From Theobroma cacao (taxonomy: Eukaryota > Streptophyta > Magnoliopsida > Malvales > Malvaceae): a stretch of 64,000 nt of DNA. Location: contig NC_030850.1 in the NCBI RefSeq assembly GCF_000208745.1, positions 16,932,689-16,996,688 of the forward strand. Direction: 5' to 3'. The notes under the pieces were generated by a model. The model saw only the letters and a list, made by a program, of their open reading frames with translations. It ran no database searches and was not told where the DNA came from. The first letter of the stretch is position 1, and every line of letters begins with the position of its first letter. A program made the translations under genes and the position numbers. Below are positions 12,861 to 25,358 of the stretch, one piece after another.

Positions 12861-13348
12861 ATTTTTTTTGCCTGAGTTTAAATCGAAGGTCATCTATACC
12901 GATGTGAACATCTTTATTCATTACTATATATAAAAGTAAGATTTCAGTTTCACTGGTCATTTTACTTTCATTTGGCCTTAATTCAGGGCCTAATTGAATG
13001 GCCCTCACAATTTTTTTTTCCAGCCGCATTTTGATTTTTTTAGTTATAAAATAATAAAAAATACCAGAAGGGAAAAATCAAAATAATCTGGCCATGTTTT
13101 TTTTTAAAAAAAAAAAAGTGAAGAGAAAAATGAGGGAGGTAGAGAAAATCAAAGAAAGAAAAACCGAAACACAGGAAAATTTTGGCAAAAGAATTTCACT
13201 TTGATGCAGACTAAACCACTTGATTCTCCAGAACCTAAAATTTGGATATTTACATGTTCTAAGTCCTTAAGTAATGGAAGCTTTCATATATTTGTCAACT
13301 AAGCATACTCAAGGAGGAATTTGAAGGATAAAAGTTGTTCTAGCATGT

Positions 13349-14876
13349 TGTGGTTGGATTTATCATGTAAGTGCAAATATCATTAATAAATAATATAATA
13401 AAAAGTAAAATTTATTCTCTCAGAGAATTGTCCAACTTTTTTATTAAGTATTAAAATTAACACAACTTAATCTTATCCAAACAATTGAATTTAAAACCAC
13501 AAAAAATTAAACAAAGTAAAAGTAAAACAAAAAATAACAATAATAGCAATTTAACTAAAATCAATGAATCAAAAGTCTAGAATCACAATATCTTCTTAAT
13601 GTTTCATCTGAATCTCTTCTACTTTCTCTTTACTTACTAGATAAGCTTGAGTTATTAATCTAGAGTTCTAATATATTTATAAGTCTCTTTCAATGTTCTT
13701 ATAAAAATATTTTCTTTAACAAACTTACTATATTCCTATACAAATTAAAATTAAGAAAGACTCTAATTATAGCTACGTATGACATGTAAATGTATTCCTA
13801 CCTTATATGCGAATCAAATCAATTATCTCATGCAATTGATATTGAACATATACTATTTCATCTATAGCTTACACTGAACTCTCTTTTCTAGTTCTGTTTA
13901 GGTTTCTAAATCAATCTAATAGGTGATCAAATAATCAGACGCATTGAGAACAGGATTGAAATAAACAATTCAAACACTATCAATCATAAATAAGAAAGAA
14001 TATTAAAAATTCAAACTACACATTAGGTTCAATTGCGATTCTAGATTAAAAAGGTAATTCCACATAACTACTAAAAACATCATCTAAAAAGTATAACTAT
14101 TAAAACTAAACAAAGAAAGTATAAAGATAACAAAAGAAGAAAGAACTTTAAGATTTGTCAAGTCTTTGATCCACAATCTTTCTTGTTTTCCTTGCTTTCT
14201 TGCTCGCTTGAATGCCTCTTTTTCTTCATAAAATCTTTGCTTAGTTCCTTCTTAAAATGTAAAGGTTAAATAGAGCTCAAATCCATGTCAAAATAGAAGT
14301 TTGGTGGCATGAAAACTCCTCTCTGACTGGCAAGTGCCGCGGTGCTTTCGGTATTATTATTTTTCAGCTTTTCCTTTTGGGCACTGCGGCCCTCATGCTT
14401 CCATGGCCACAACGCCTTATGTGCTGTCTTGAATTTTCAGGGTCTACTGCACTACTTTGATTTGTGATACAATTTTCTCCTTTTTCATAGCTGAATTGAG
14501 CAAAATGGTATGCATAAAGGTCGTAGCTCTACCTCTTATCTTTCTAGTGATTCAAAAATCACATCAATTGGAATTCTGTTGTGAAAGAGATGCTCAAAAT
14601 ACTGAAACATGTGCAATGAAAGTCGACACCTTGAATGCATTCTTCTTCACAAAATATCACTCTTTTCATAGCACACCTACAAAGGTAACCTGCTAACCTA
14701 AATAATAACTACACTTAAAAATATCATAAAATAATTTAAAGTAATTGAACCCAATATAATTAACTTAAATAAAATAAATGACTAAAAATAACTAATACTT
14801 AAACTAAATCTCAATAACTTAAACAAAATACACCAAAAATTGTGACCAAGTAACTCTATAAAATAGATTCGTCACA
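13349..14876 (-). mobile_element. Ty3-gypsy LTR (Athila/Tat-like), minus orientation
   Basis: The sequence from 13349 matches, segment after segment, the LTR starting at 51075 (shared features: AAGTGCA..ATATCATTAA near the terminus, TCTAGAGTTCTAAT, ATTTATAAGTCTC). At the other end, 14877 onward reads on the minus strand as the typical gypsy segment CAAGGACTAGCAAAATCTTA just before a polypurine-like tract, after which TGTGACGAATC begins the LTR. A cluster of GC-rich palindromic words (TGCCGCGGTGC, CACTGCGGCC) lies at 14330-14440. Probably a 3' LTR or a recombination remnant; boundaries are inferred from the paralogue. Confidence 0.6.
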
Positions 14877-15812
14877 CTGCAAAACTTAAGATTTTGCTAG
14901 TCCTTGAGCAAAACATAAAAGAAAAGTAAACAAAAACGAAGCAACTTAAATGATAAAAACAAGTTAAATAAAGGAAAACATCAAGCTAGAGATAAGTTGC
15001 ACCAAACTAATGATTTCCCATAATTTTCTCAAAAGTTATCGTACAATCTCTACTCAAGATAAAATATGGATATCATTTAAGTCAATGTTTCAATTCAAAT
15101 GCAAGCTCATTTTCGAAATGATTTTGTGTGTGTGTGAAATCTTTTACAAAGAATATTATACAATTTGGATAAGTTTATACCAATGCAAAATTTTGAATTA
15201 GTACTAGAATCTCATAGGTTTACTTTTCATCTTTTTCTCCACTAATGTCGACTAATACTAAGTTAAAGATCATTAGGACTTTATTAAGCTTGTAATGAAT
15301 GGCTAAGGGCTGTTGAGATGAGCCTTGCAGCCAATTGGGATTGGTTAAGGCTTGATTTCAATTATATAACAATATCATTCATGTTGAATGATTAGAGGTT
15401 TTCCTTCATCAGTAAGACGTTAATTATAATGGGTTATAAATCTAATTGGATGAAATCCATGAGATCAATATGCCTTGCAAGGGAATTGTAATGGGTTACA
15501 ATTATGAGATATCTATGTATCGAAGTATAATCTCTAAATGTTCTTGGTCGATGCATTATTGAGACTAGACATCAATGATTTCTAGAGATTGATATATTTT
15601 ATGTTTCTTAAATGGGAAGTAAACAATCGATTTCATGGATTGAAGATAGAGATACTAAGAACTAGAATGTAGGTGCTTACTTAGGAGAGTAAGTTCACTA
15701 AACATGGCCTGTTATAAGAAGTACATTTGGTATTTCACTTAAGTGTTTGTGCAATACTTCTCATGTGTCAGTTGTGTAAATACTCTCTAAACTTTAGACC
15801 TTGATTGTCTTA
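14877..15812 (-). mobile_element. Gypsy internal remnant adjoining the LTR
   Basis: AT-rich DNA continuing upstream (minus strand) from the pre-LTR motif at 14877-14910. I see no intact or recognisable coding domain in it; it is either the 3' untranslated internal part of the Athila/Tat-like element or unrelated filler before the next LTR at 15813. Confidence 0.3.
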
Positions 15813-17925
15813 TGTCACGACCTGGAACTCCCATCGAGCCTGTGACAACCGCCGCGACGTCCCGATAGGCACTCATTACCCCGAATGCCGATCGAAACCC
15901 CGCAAGGCTTAGCATCAGCTTCTGCATCTCCCCAGTGAGCGACAGTTATTAAATCTCACATTTCAAAAAAAATCATAAGTCATTTCCAAATCAAAACAAT
16001 AAAATATTACTTTCTGGCTCACAGGGGCATTTTCGTCATTTTTCTTCGAAAATACCAAAACTCGCCAAAAACATGGTGTAAAAGCTAAATATATTCATAC
16101 ATACTTTAAATTAAATAACTGAAGAATAAATTTCTTTTACAGTGACACGTGGGCCCCCAACTGACTAAGAAGATGTAGGGCTACGAACCCTTACTTTCTA
16201 AGATGCAACTCCGAGATTAATTCTCGTCTTAATCAACTATCAACAAATTGTCCTGAGCCTGAAAAATGGATAGGAAGAAGGGGTGAGATTATAAAATCCC
16301 AGTGAGTAGACAGACATCATCAAAATAATCTAAAGCCGAGTAATAGGAGACAATTAAAATAATTCATCCCAACCCATATAAATAATTGGATTTCATCCAA
16401 TTACTCAACATGGCTTATGCACTTTTCAAAAACTTGGCCCTTGCCAAAAATCCATTCTCGGGGATACCCCGCGAAGGCATCTTACCGAGACCGCCAAGGC
16501 TGTTTATTGTCACACACACAAACACATTTCACCTCTGACAACACAGCCGTTCCTTGGCGTTGGCTGAGTCCCAGTTTCACGTGGTGGCCAGCGTGAAGTG
16601 TACTCAAATCCTACCTCGGGAGTTATCCTACGCGCCTCTCCAATCGAGGTAAGCTCAATAATTGGGAACCGTGCCCCTCTAATTAGGCTGGCCCACGGAA
16701 CCCCCGTCACTGCAGTGCCCACTTTATAATCCACCAACCAATAAAATCACAATAGTATGACATGGCTCACTTAACACATTCAAGGCAAATCAAAGCAGTT
16801 CACATATTCTTTAAATCATAAAAATAACCAGTCATACCCACATTTATCATAAGCCATTTAATGTAAAATCATGGATAAACAACACAATCATAGTATAGGT
16901 CTCCAATTACTCTATTTTTGAAATCATTATTAAATTTTCAAAAATTTTATAAAATTATTTTATAAAATCTCATTTTCCCATAAAACACAATAATTTTCCA
17001 ATTAAACCATTTTTCCATAAAATCACACAATTAAATAAATCTACTCTAGATAATTAAGACGATAGTAAGTTTACTCACTGTACTAGGAGTAGATATACTC
17101 CTATTCTCGGTCCTCGGGTGTAGTCTTTTACCCGTATCAGATAGCTCACCACCTATCCACAATACATGACACAAAAAATTCAATAATTTGTGTCAAATCA
17201 ATATATATTATTTCAGGCTCTTATCCATGCGTATGCACTAGATAGGGTGTGAAATGTTTGGACAATCGCTTAATCACAGTGTCCGACCTAACTCGCCTAT
17301 ACACGGTGTAAATTTCTAAAATCTCCAATTCAACTCCAATTCCATCCATTTCAATTTCAATTATCCAATTATATCCACAATACCTCAATGACTGTGAATG
17401 TGGTCCAATTTATCAGTTCGGATCACAAATTACGCTTTTACCCCTAGTGGGTAAAAATTTCAATTTTTTTGCACCAAAAATTCCCATTTAATTTCCAACC
17501 TCATAATTCATCATTTTTCCATCTAATTCTCTTAAAATAAAGTCAACCTCATCCTCACACACCATTGGCTAGATTCGGCCTAGAGAAATTCATGGAGAAA
17601 ATGAATATTTTTCTTGTTGTTTTACTCATAAACATGCTAAACTAACACTAAACACTAACATAGTTCAAAATCAAATTAATCTAACAACTTTCTCTCTCTA
17701 AACCCATATGATCAGATTTGAATCCATCATCAAAACACATAATTTAACCATAGAAAAAAAGGAGAAATGCATGGAAATGATAAATCTTAAGCTAAGCTTG
17801 GAAAAATTATACCTTTAAACACTTGATTTCTTGAAAATTCACATTTTTTCTTTGATTTTCTCACTCTAGGTTTTGTTCTTATTTCTCTCTCTCTCCTGCT
17901 GGTTTTGGCATGCCTTACGATATTT
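15813..17925 (-). mobile_element. Truncated gypsy LTR (family A), minus orientation
   Basis: Begins TGTCACGACCTGG, the inverse of the GGGTCGTGACA end of the solo LTR at 59261-62249, and matches it in inverted orientation across about 2.1 kb. Clear shared blocks include GACCGAGAATAGGAGTATAT, the CACGTG-rich GC island with TTGGCGTTGG (about 16510-16730 versus 61130-61340), and the AAACCCTAGG/TAGGTTT region. Homology fades near 17925, so the far third of the LTR is missing. Confidence 0.7.
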
Positions 17926-20597
17926 AAGCAACCATTTCTTGAACATATTTGAGGAATTCAAAGGTGTGATGCATAGATTGAAGCCTTGATCTTATGTTTG
18001 AGGATTTGAGTCATATATGAATTGTTTAAGGTTGTGGAGAAGATTTAGAATGGGTTTAGGCTTTAAAAGGAACAATTTTAATGAATCTAGATAAAAAAAC
18101 CGATCCTAGTGTATAGAGGATCGATCTTGTGAAGAAAAATGCAAGGGAAGTCATGCATTCTACCCCAAGATCGATTATAAGCCCTCTATAGTTGATCTTA
18201 GGAAGGAAAAATGGGAGAAAATACGAACTTTCTAGTCTAGGATCGACTATAGACCATCCATAGTTGATCCTAGATTTCCAAATTAGCTTAAAACAGGCTT
18301 AAAATCCCTAAAACCAAGCTTTCCTTATTTTTCCTCCTTTTCCTTTATGGTCCCACCAATTTCTCCCAAATCTTACACCCTTCAAACCCATCAATCTTTA
18401 GCAGCAAATCAAGGATTTTAAGTATTGAAAGGAGGGGTTTTACTTCGAAAGAGGTAAGTTTTTTATTTTCACTTTCTCTCTAAAACCTAAAGTTCTATCC
18501 TCTTAATAATGACTTTTGAAGCACTTGGAGTTATTTGGAGTAAATTTGGAGCTTGTGAAACATTTCTAGAGGTAAGATTAAGCGTTTTTACTGATTGATT
18601 TTCAATTTAATCAGTTATTAACTTAGATTTGATTTAGTCCAGTTTTGAAAAAATTGGCCCCCTTGAAGTTGATTGGGGATTTGGTGTAAATAATTGTACA
18701 ATCTAGCTTCTAAGGTATGTGTTTAGCTCATTATTGAAGGATTTGACCTTATACGTTAGAGTGCTAAAGATTTGATTATTTTTAGAAAAGTTGACATTTT
18801 TCAAAAGCCGAAATTTAGCTAGTTTTGTGATGTTTTGATGTGTTTAGGGAAGATTGAGCAATTTGGGCACATTTGTGAGTTGAAATACGATTGGAGGCTA
18901 AGGATTGAAGCTTGGTTGCAGAGTACCTACAATCTGTCACTATGAATGGGTTAATTAAATACATGCGTTGCATAACATATGAAAAATGTGCTGCACTGGT
19001 ATGATATTATGAATGTAGGCCTAGTTGAACATGCCTAGGCTAGAGAACTATGTATGTATATATGTGAATGTGATTGCCTAGATGGGTGTGCCTAGGCTAG
19101 TATATTGTTAATATACATGTTAGTGTATGAGTTTGCTTGTGAATGCCATTGGGAATTATGAGCTGTTAAACATTTAGGTGATTTATGATTTTAATGGCTA
19201 TTGGATGTTGTGGCTAAACTAGTGTGATGGTGATACTATGATGTAGGATTAAATTGCCCATTTGTTGACGAGATATAAATGTATGATATGAGCCATGACT
19301 ATTGGGGCACTTAGAACTTAAATGAGCTTATTGACAAATGAAGCTCGATAAATGTGGTTATTGCTATGTCGTGGACATATGGAAAGATAGAGACATGATG
19401 GTCTCATTATGGTATTGTGTTTTGCTCGAGGAATGAATTCCAGACGTCAATTTGACTTGAGATTGAACGGGTCTCGTTACCCTGTGACTATATGTGTGTG
19501 TATGCAAAGATGGTGGTAAACATGGGTTATGGTTTAATCTTGCTTGTTATTTCCACCTGCAGTGTCGTGATGCCACTCTTTGGGAGATTAATTCAGGTGA
19601 TGTTGCTGATGGGAGATTACTCCGGTCGATGATATGATTCTCTGTCAATTGCTTTAGCACTGGGCGTGATTTGATTCTTTACCCGTTGCTTCAGCATGCG
19701 CGTGACTTGTGCTCTGTCAGCTACTTCAGTGCCGAGCGTGATTTGTTTCTTTACCTATTGACCACCCTGCATGATTTGACTATGTCTAGGGGAAGACCAC
19801 TCGTTGATTTGATGTGTATACGATGTGAGATAGCTTAGGAGAGGCTTAGATAAACATGATATGGTTCGATGCTATACTCTTATAACTAAAGTGTGTGGAA
19901 AATGATATGACTGACTATGATTGGCTTCAAGGGTAAGTCTAATGATGTGAGTGTTGATCTTTGAAGATCTTGGAGATGATGATATGTCCTCATATTGGAG
20001 ACTTAGGGATAATGATATGCCCTATATTTGGAGATGTTTGATAGATCACATAGATGCACTGAGAGTGCAATTTTTATTATGTATTTAATGTATGCATATG
20101 ATTCTGATTATGTGCACCACTCACTAAGTATTATAGTACTCACCCATGTTGTACCATGTGTAGATAAATAGGTATTCGGAGATAAAGCGTGGCAAGGGTT
20201 GTCTATTGATTGACCGATTTTGGCATCTGGTAGATTTTCCATTTTGGTCACTTCGCTGGGTCAGGTCCACATTAGCTTTTGCATTCTAAATTTTAAGTTT
20301 AGAAAAAAATGTACTTTGGATATTGTAGGCACTGAGTGCCATTTAATATTATGTACTAACGGTTGTTATGTACGAACCCACCTTGAATGGTCAATGTGTG
20401 ACCTTATGATAATTGTATGAATTATGTGCCAAGGATGGTGTATTATGTTGAACTTGAATTTTATCTATGAATATGACATATGAAATCCCTTGGTTAGGTG
20501 TTATTTGATTTTGAATCCCTAAGGCTTGCTCGGGTCTCATGGGCTTGCTTGCTAGGCTCATGCGTCGATCACAGACCCTCGAGTTTGGGTCATGACA
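17926..20597 (+). mobile_element. Gypsy solo LTR (family B)
   Basis: Ends GGGTCATGACA at 20597, the usual end of this gypsy LTR class, and has the same layout as family A: an intron-like AGGTAAGTTTT segment at about 18450, and a CACTCACTAAG..CTCACCCATG block about 500 bp before the end. The left limit is uncertain because family A homology stops near 17925 and no clear TG terminus was found. No coding domain is present. Confidence 0.5.
18088..18280. repeat. Inverted-word array (TAGGATCGACTA / TAGTTGATCCTA)
   Basis: Within about 190 bp there are at least six related words: CCGATCCTAG, GAGGATCGATC, AAGATCGATTAT, TAGTTGATCTTA, TAGGATCGACTA, TAGTTGATCCTA. They occur as facing pairs separated by about 15-20 bp. 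Differences are mainly C-to-T or G-to-A within the TCGA core, as expected from decay of methylated CpG. Confidence 0.75.
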
Positions 20598-21844
20598 AGA
20601 TTAGCCTCGAGGAAGGAGAAAATTGCACTGCAAGATGAGGTACTATAGCAATTTTGCACCAAGGCAGCAAAAGGAGCAACGCCCGACCTTGAAAGACTCA
20701 AGGCTGCAAAGCCCAAAGAAGCAACATTGCTCCCATACTAAGTCCCGAGAGCTCAGCACCGCGATGGTCATGAATGAAGGCCGTGGTGCCAGATGGAAGT
20801 CATTGAAAAAAATATTTAAGTGTAGAGGGTCGCAACACTCAAAAAGCAAGGTTGCGATGCTCTGACATGTTTTACTCAAACACAACTATTCAAGATTTCA
20901 CTTTTTAAGGCTTTTTGATGGCTATAAATATGTGATTTTCAGCAACTGAAATAAAAGGTCTGGGAGAAAAAAGAAAAAAGTTCTACAAATGGAGGAAATG
21001 AGAAAAAAACGAAGAAGGTTGAAGATTGAGAATCAATGACAGTCTTGTTCTTCATTTTAGTTTTTCATTTCTTTCTTATTCTCTTATTGTAGAAATGATT
21101 TATTCTCTTGAAACTATGTTGTTTATTAAAGAAATGATGATGAATTAATTTCTTCTTCTAGGATTATTTGTTATTTCAATATGTAGTCTGAATATATGAT
21201 TTTTCTTTGCTTAGTATTAATGGGTATTGTATGGTTTATTCAAATATATGTTTAATGCTTTTCACTGCTTGATCACCAGTTGAAATGATTAGGTTGTCTA
21301 CATGTAGCTCGATAAAAGGAGTTTAGATTCGCCCATTAATTTGAATAGCTTATGTTTGATTCATTTAAAGGTTAGGTGATGGATTGGTATTTAGGATAGA
21401 CATATACTTAAATACCATAGATAGCCAAATTAGAACATAAACTTAATGAGCTTTTCTTAACTAATTTGTATAGAGATATGAGATTAATTTTGAAAAGTAT
21501 GTGTGTAAGAATCTCAACAAAGACTTGTACATAAAATCGGATTCTAAGTTAGCCATTCACTCCATTAATCTAAGTTTTAAGGAAAAGATTGGATTCAAAT
21601 GAAATATTGAGAGACACCATGAATCTAGGTCTTTACAATAATAGTTTCTTTAGTAAAATTAAATTCATATCCTTAGTTGGTTTCACTAGTAAATTTTACA
21701 TAAATTAAGTGTTAAAAATTGAGTGCTTGGATAGGACAAATTTTGTTACAAATTTAATACTTAATAAAAGTTTAGGGAAATGATACTTGACTTACCTTTA
21801 TATTACTTGAGCATTACGTATACTTGCATGTACAAAATCAGACA
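20598..21844 (+). mobile_element. Gypsy LTR remnant (Tat/Athila-like), plus orientation
   Basis: The right end, TACTTGCATG..CAGACA at 21820-21844, resembles the inverse of the LTR terminus at 51075 (TGTCGGG..CGCAAGTGCA). A TATAAATA box lies at about 20925 and a purine-rich leader follows. GC-rich words (GCAACATTGC, GGTTGCGATGC, GCCGTGGTGCC) cluster at 20660-20870. No protein domain. The left edge is set only by the end of the neighbouring LTR. Confidence 0.4.
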
Positions 21845-22607
21845 ACACTTTCCTTAACTTATAAGATAAAGTAGCTTCCATACATCATTTAAATGATTTT
21901 TGGTTGAAATTGAAATTCCATAAGAGTTTGGAGAAAAGCTAAAAGGTGAAAATACATGAAAAAACCTTTTATAGGGTGAAAATAAGTCCTATCATACGAC
22001 AATGGTTGCTAGGTATTGATACCTTTGGGGGAGGTATTCATACTTCCCATTAGGTATCATACCTTCCCTTAAGGAATCAATCATATAACAATGGGGTGTT
22101 GCACTCATGTTTAATGCAAGTATATTACCCCACATAGGAGAAATTGAGGCCCATTGAGAACCTCTTTGGTTGTTTAGATTCAGTCTCGAGGGCTTTTACA
22201 TGGAGACCGCTGAGGATGAAAGAGTGCAAGCTTGATGATGAGACTACAAAGAATAACCAAGCCAGACCAATATGGAACCCTCTCTTGCTGCACCGGAGGA
22301 GTAGGGCAGGCTCGTTTCACCACCATACATTAGATGAGACTGCAATGAAGAATACAAGCATTATTTTTTGATAAATACCCCTAATAAAGTGAAACAAAAA
22401 GTACATTTTCTTTACAATGAGATCTAATACACTAAAAAAAAAAAAAGAAAAGGTAAAGAGTGAATTAAATTAAATTTCCTATACTTCTAATCCCGTAAAT
22501 CCTTTCCTAATGTACTAAAAACGAACAAAAAAAAAAATAAAACCCAGTTGTGATACCCAATCTCGGGAAAAGGACTCCCAAGCACCCCAGGCTCCGAGCG
22601 GACAACA
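21845..22607. other. Promoter-side flank of the BSD gene with palindromic words
   Basis: No coding region. A cluster at 22011-22075 contains AGGTATTGATACCT, AGGTATTCATACTTCCC and AGGTATCATACCTTCCC, imperfect palindromes of one 14-bp word. The BSD 5' UTR and core promoter must lie between here and 22607; I cannot place a TATA box with confidence. Confidence 0.5.
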
Positions 22608-25358
22608 ATGAACCTGTCATCGTGGTTTCAACGCAGTGTTTCGAGGAACAGTAATAAGAACAAATATCCAGAGCAACAGCAATCCAACCATTCCGACCAA
22701 AATCAACAGAACAAAGCAGTAGGAGAAGTAGAAGAAGAAGAATTGTTTGGAGTTACCCAACAATTAATCGATTATGTCAAGTCCTTCACTTCGGAAACCT
22801 TCAAGAATTTCCCTCTCCAAGGTATTTCCCCCCTTGTATGTCGCCTTAGAAATTCCAAATGAAATCTGTTTGATTGAAATTTCGGTGCAGATAATGAGGC
22901 AGCTAATTCTAACAGTGAAACCCAAACTTCTTCTAATGTGCGTAAGGATCTTTCTGACTGGCAAGAGCGGCATGCTGTCATAGTTCTTTCAAAAGTCAAG
23001 GTTTGGATTTTTTTTCCTTTTTAACCCCTTTTTTTCCCCTTCTGGTAATTTATAATTATAGTTTTCTTCTTCTTCTTTTTTTCCCAGGAACTTTCACAGC
23101 TTAGATTTAAGCTATGCCCTCGCCACTTGAATGAGGATAAATTTTGGAGGATATATTTCATGCTTGTCAAGAGCCATGTGGCTGGGTAAGTTTTACAACA
23201 GCTCTTTCAATTACTTCTTTTCATGATAATTAGGAATTTGTAACAAGGAACCTGGGCATATATTGTTAACTTGTGCATTTGAATCTATGCTTCAACTTAT
23301 TTTTTTTGAGTAAGGAGCCGATGAGGCTTGGTCCCATTAACATATAGAATGCATTTTAGATGCTAATACTGTCATCTTCTCATAATATTTGTTTACATAC
23401 TCATAAAGAACAGAACCCATTGGTTGAAACATTTGCCTACATTGGTAATACATCCACTTTTCCTTCAATGAAAATAGACATCTTGAAAGAAATGCTTGAA
23501 TTGTTTTATACTTGCCCTCTGTTTCATAATGCATGATTATTACACATGGCTTCCTTTTTTCCATGGCAAGCATTACGTGCTGGAAACTGAATTGCAGCAA
23601 AGCTAGTTTTTGAGTTGCTATACGTGCAACATAATATGTTCCCTGGTGCTTCTTCAATGTGATGTAATTATAGATGTTTGGAGATCTAAAGCCCCTGTTT
23701 ACCATAAGAATGCTAGGGTAAACCTGTAGAATGTAATGCTATGATGTGGTTTTTGTTTTGGCTTCAAGATGGCTTAAGGAATAGTTGATATCGTTTGCTA
23801 GGCTTGCACCTGAAAGTTATTGATACTTGTTCTCATTTGAGTACAATTTTTAGGAGCATTCTTATACTTGGCAAGCAATTTTTGCCTCAGAAAAGTAAAA
23901 TAATAGAGAGAAGGGAGGGGAGGGGGGGCAGGGGGGGGGGGGGGGGAGGATGTCATATTGCCTGATTTAAAGTTTGAAATACTCTGATGCTCTGTACTTG
24001 ATTACTGATATCCTTGCTGCCTTTGAGCTTGTTTGTTATGAATAAATGTGATAAATCATAATTATCCTCTTATGGCATGAAAGATACACGTTTTCATACA
24101 CAAGTGAGCGGGGAAGAAACGCAGAGTGCCAGTTTTGTCACATAAAATTTTGAAAAGAAAGAAAAAAAATGAAGTCCTGAGTTGAGTCCAAGTCATCTGA
24201 AATATTTAAAAGAGATACTGCATTAGTTGGAGACCAATGTAACCAGCTGCAATCTATATCAGTATAGATGATCTTCTATGTCCTTAATTGGCTAGGCAAA
24301 AGCATATTTACAAACCTGAGAATTTATTTGGTTTTGTGAATTCCTGGAAAAAGAATAAAGAAATATTAAATTACCTGTAACAATATTATATTACTACCAA
24401 TTCTATCGTTTTCTTGCCACACTCCTGCTTGCTTCACTCCCCTCATTAATTTAAACATTTTGACCACCAGTTTTCACCATTATTTTTTATGTCACCACCT
24501 AAAGAACCTGTTAACAGTGGCACTGGACCAAGAACACCACCATTCCTGCACTGCTACTACCAAATGGCCAGCACCATGTTCTTTTTTCTAGTTTGCTGAC
24601 CTACCATCGTCTCTGCAGCTTTATCATTACCACTGCAGCTACATCCCCATAAAGTTCAATTCCTTTTCTGGACTAGCATCTGACCTATATTTACCTAGAG
24701 AATGCATTTTAAAGGAGCCCAAAATGCTTTAGCATTGGAACAGTTTCTTCACCACTAAGTGTCACAGACTCACAGTGAATCTTTTGGGTTGCACATGCCT
24801 TAGCAGCACCACTGTAAGAATCTTTTCAGTAATTAGCAGTATTCTTTTTCCATATGAGGATTTTGGCTCCGTCATATTGGCCCACATGTGTGAACCAGCT
24901 CTAGCTGGCTCACAACGTTGGTGATTTTTCCCTATACTTATTTTCTTCTTTTTATATTTTATGAAATCATGATCAAGATTTAGAAAATAAGCAAATTGCT
25001 TTGAATAGCAATCATGACTTTTGCTTATTCTTTCAATTGCATTATATTGTGAACATTTTCTGTCTTTGTTAATCATGATTTTAACCTCTCTTTTTGTTGC
25101 CTACTGGTTCAGTTGTTTAAGATTTTCAGTATCCTCTTATTAATTGTTGTTAATCACTGATGCATGCACCCACAAACCCAATATATCCAAGCTCAGAGGC
25201 TTTTCTTCTTGTTTATCAGATATGAGCTGCAAACTGTACTACTAGCTAAACTAAAAAGGAATTCTATGTCGAATGAGAAAACACTAGATACCAGTGTATA
25301 TGAAGTTGAAATGGCAGAAAGAAATCAAGCAGCTAGTATTGCACCATCAACTCCATGA
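22608..25358 (+). CDS. BSD-domain protein (At3g24820-type)
   Basis: Four coding exons: 22608-22821, 22891-23000, 23088-23185 and 25220-25358. All introns are GT-AG, phases close, and the protein is 186 residues. It starts MNLSSWFQRS, typical of plant BSD proteins, has an ELFGVTQQLIDYVKSFT helix at about 45-61, and a BSD domain at about 89-150 (DLSDWQERHA, LCPRHLNEDKFW with the family FW pair at 127-128, IYFMLVKSHVA). The BSD fold is a three-helix domain first noted in TFIIH p62, synapse-associated and DOS2-like proteins; the molecular role of the small plant members is not established. The C terminus keeps VYEVEMAE. Intron 3 is about 2 kb and holds a long G run. Neighbour KRP gene and gene order suggest orthology with the Arabidopsis BSD gene next to KRP5. 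Confidence 0.9.
23913..23949 (+). repeat. G-run (G16) in BSD intron 3
   Basis: AGGGAGGGGAGGGGGGGCA is followed by sixteen consecutive G and then AGGA, on the coding strand inside the third intron. The transcript would carry several G tracts with one- or two-base spacers. Confidence 0.9.

Larger units (their letters stand above)
7814..13348. other. Intergenic region upstream of the NRL gene
   Basis: The first 300 bp are the NRL 5' UTR/promoter on the minus strand and hold GA/CT-rich tracts (7800-7930, 8050-8080). Beyond that I see no gene up to 12.3 kb: only simple repeats (G-rich tract at 10653, CTA repeat at 11038), AT-rich DNA and one possible gene fragment listed separately. Confidence 0.5.

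Noticed and set aside
15813..20597. Apparent TIR transposon (TGTCACGACC at one end, GGTCATGACA at the other)
   Set aside because: The two ends belong to two different gypsy LTR families in opposite orientation, and no matching target duplication exists.
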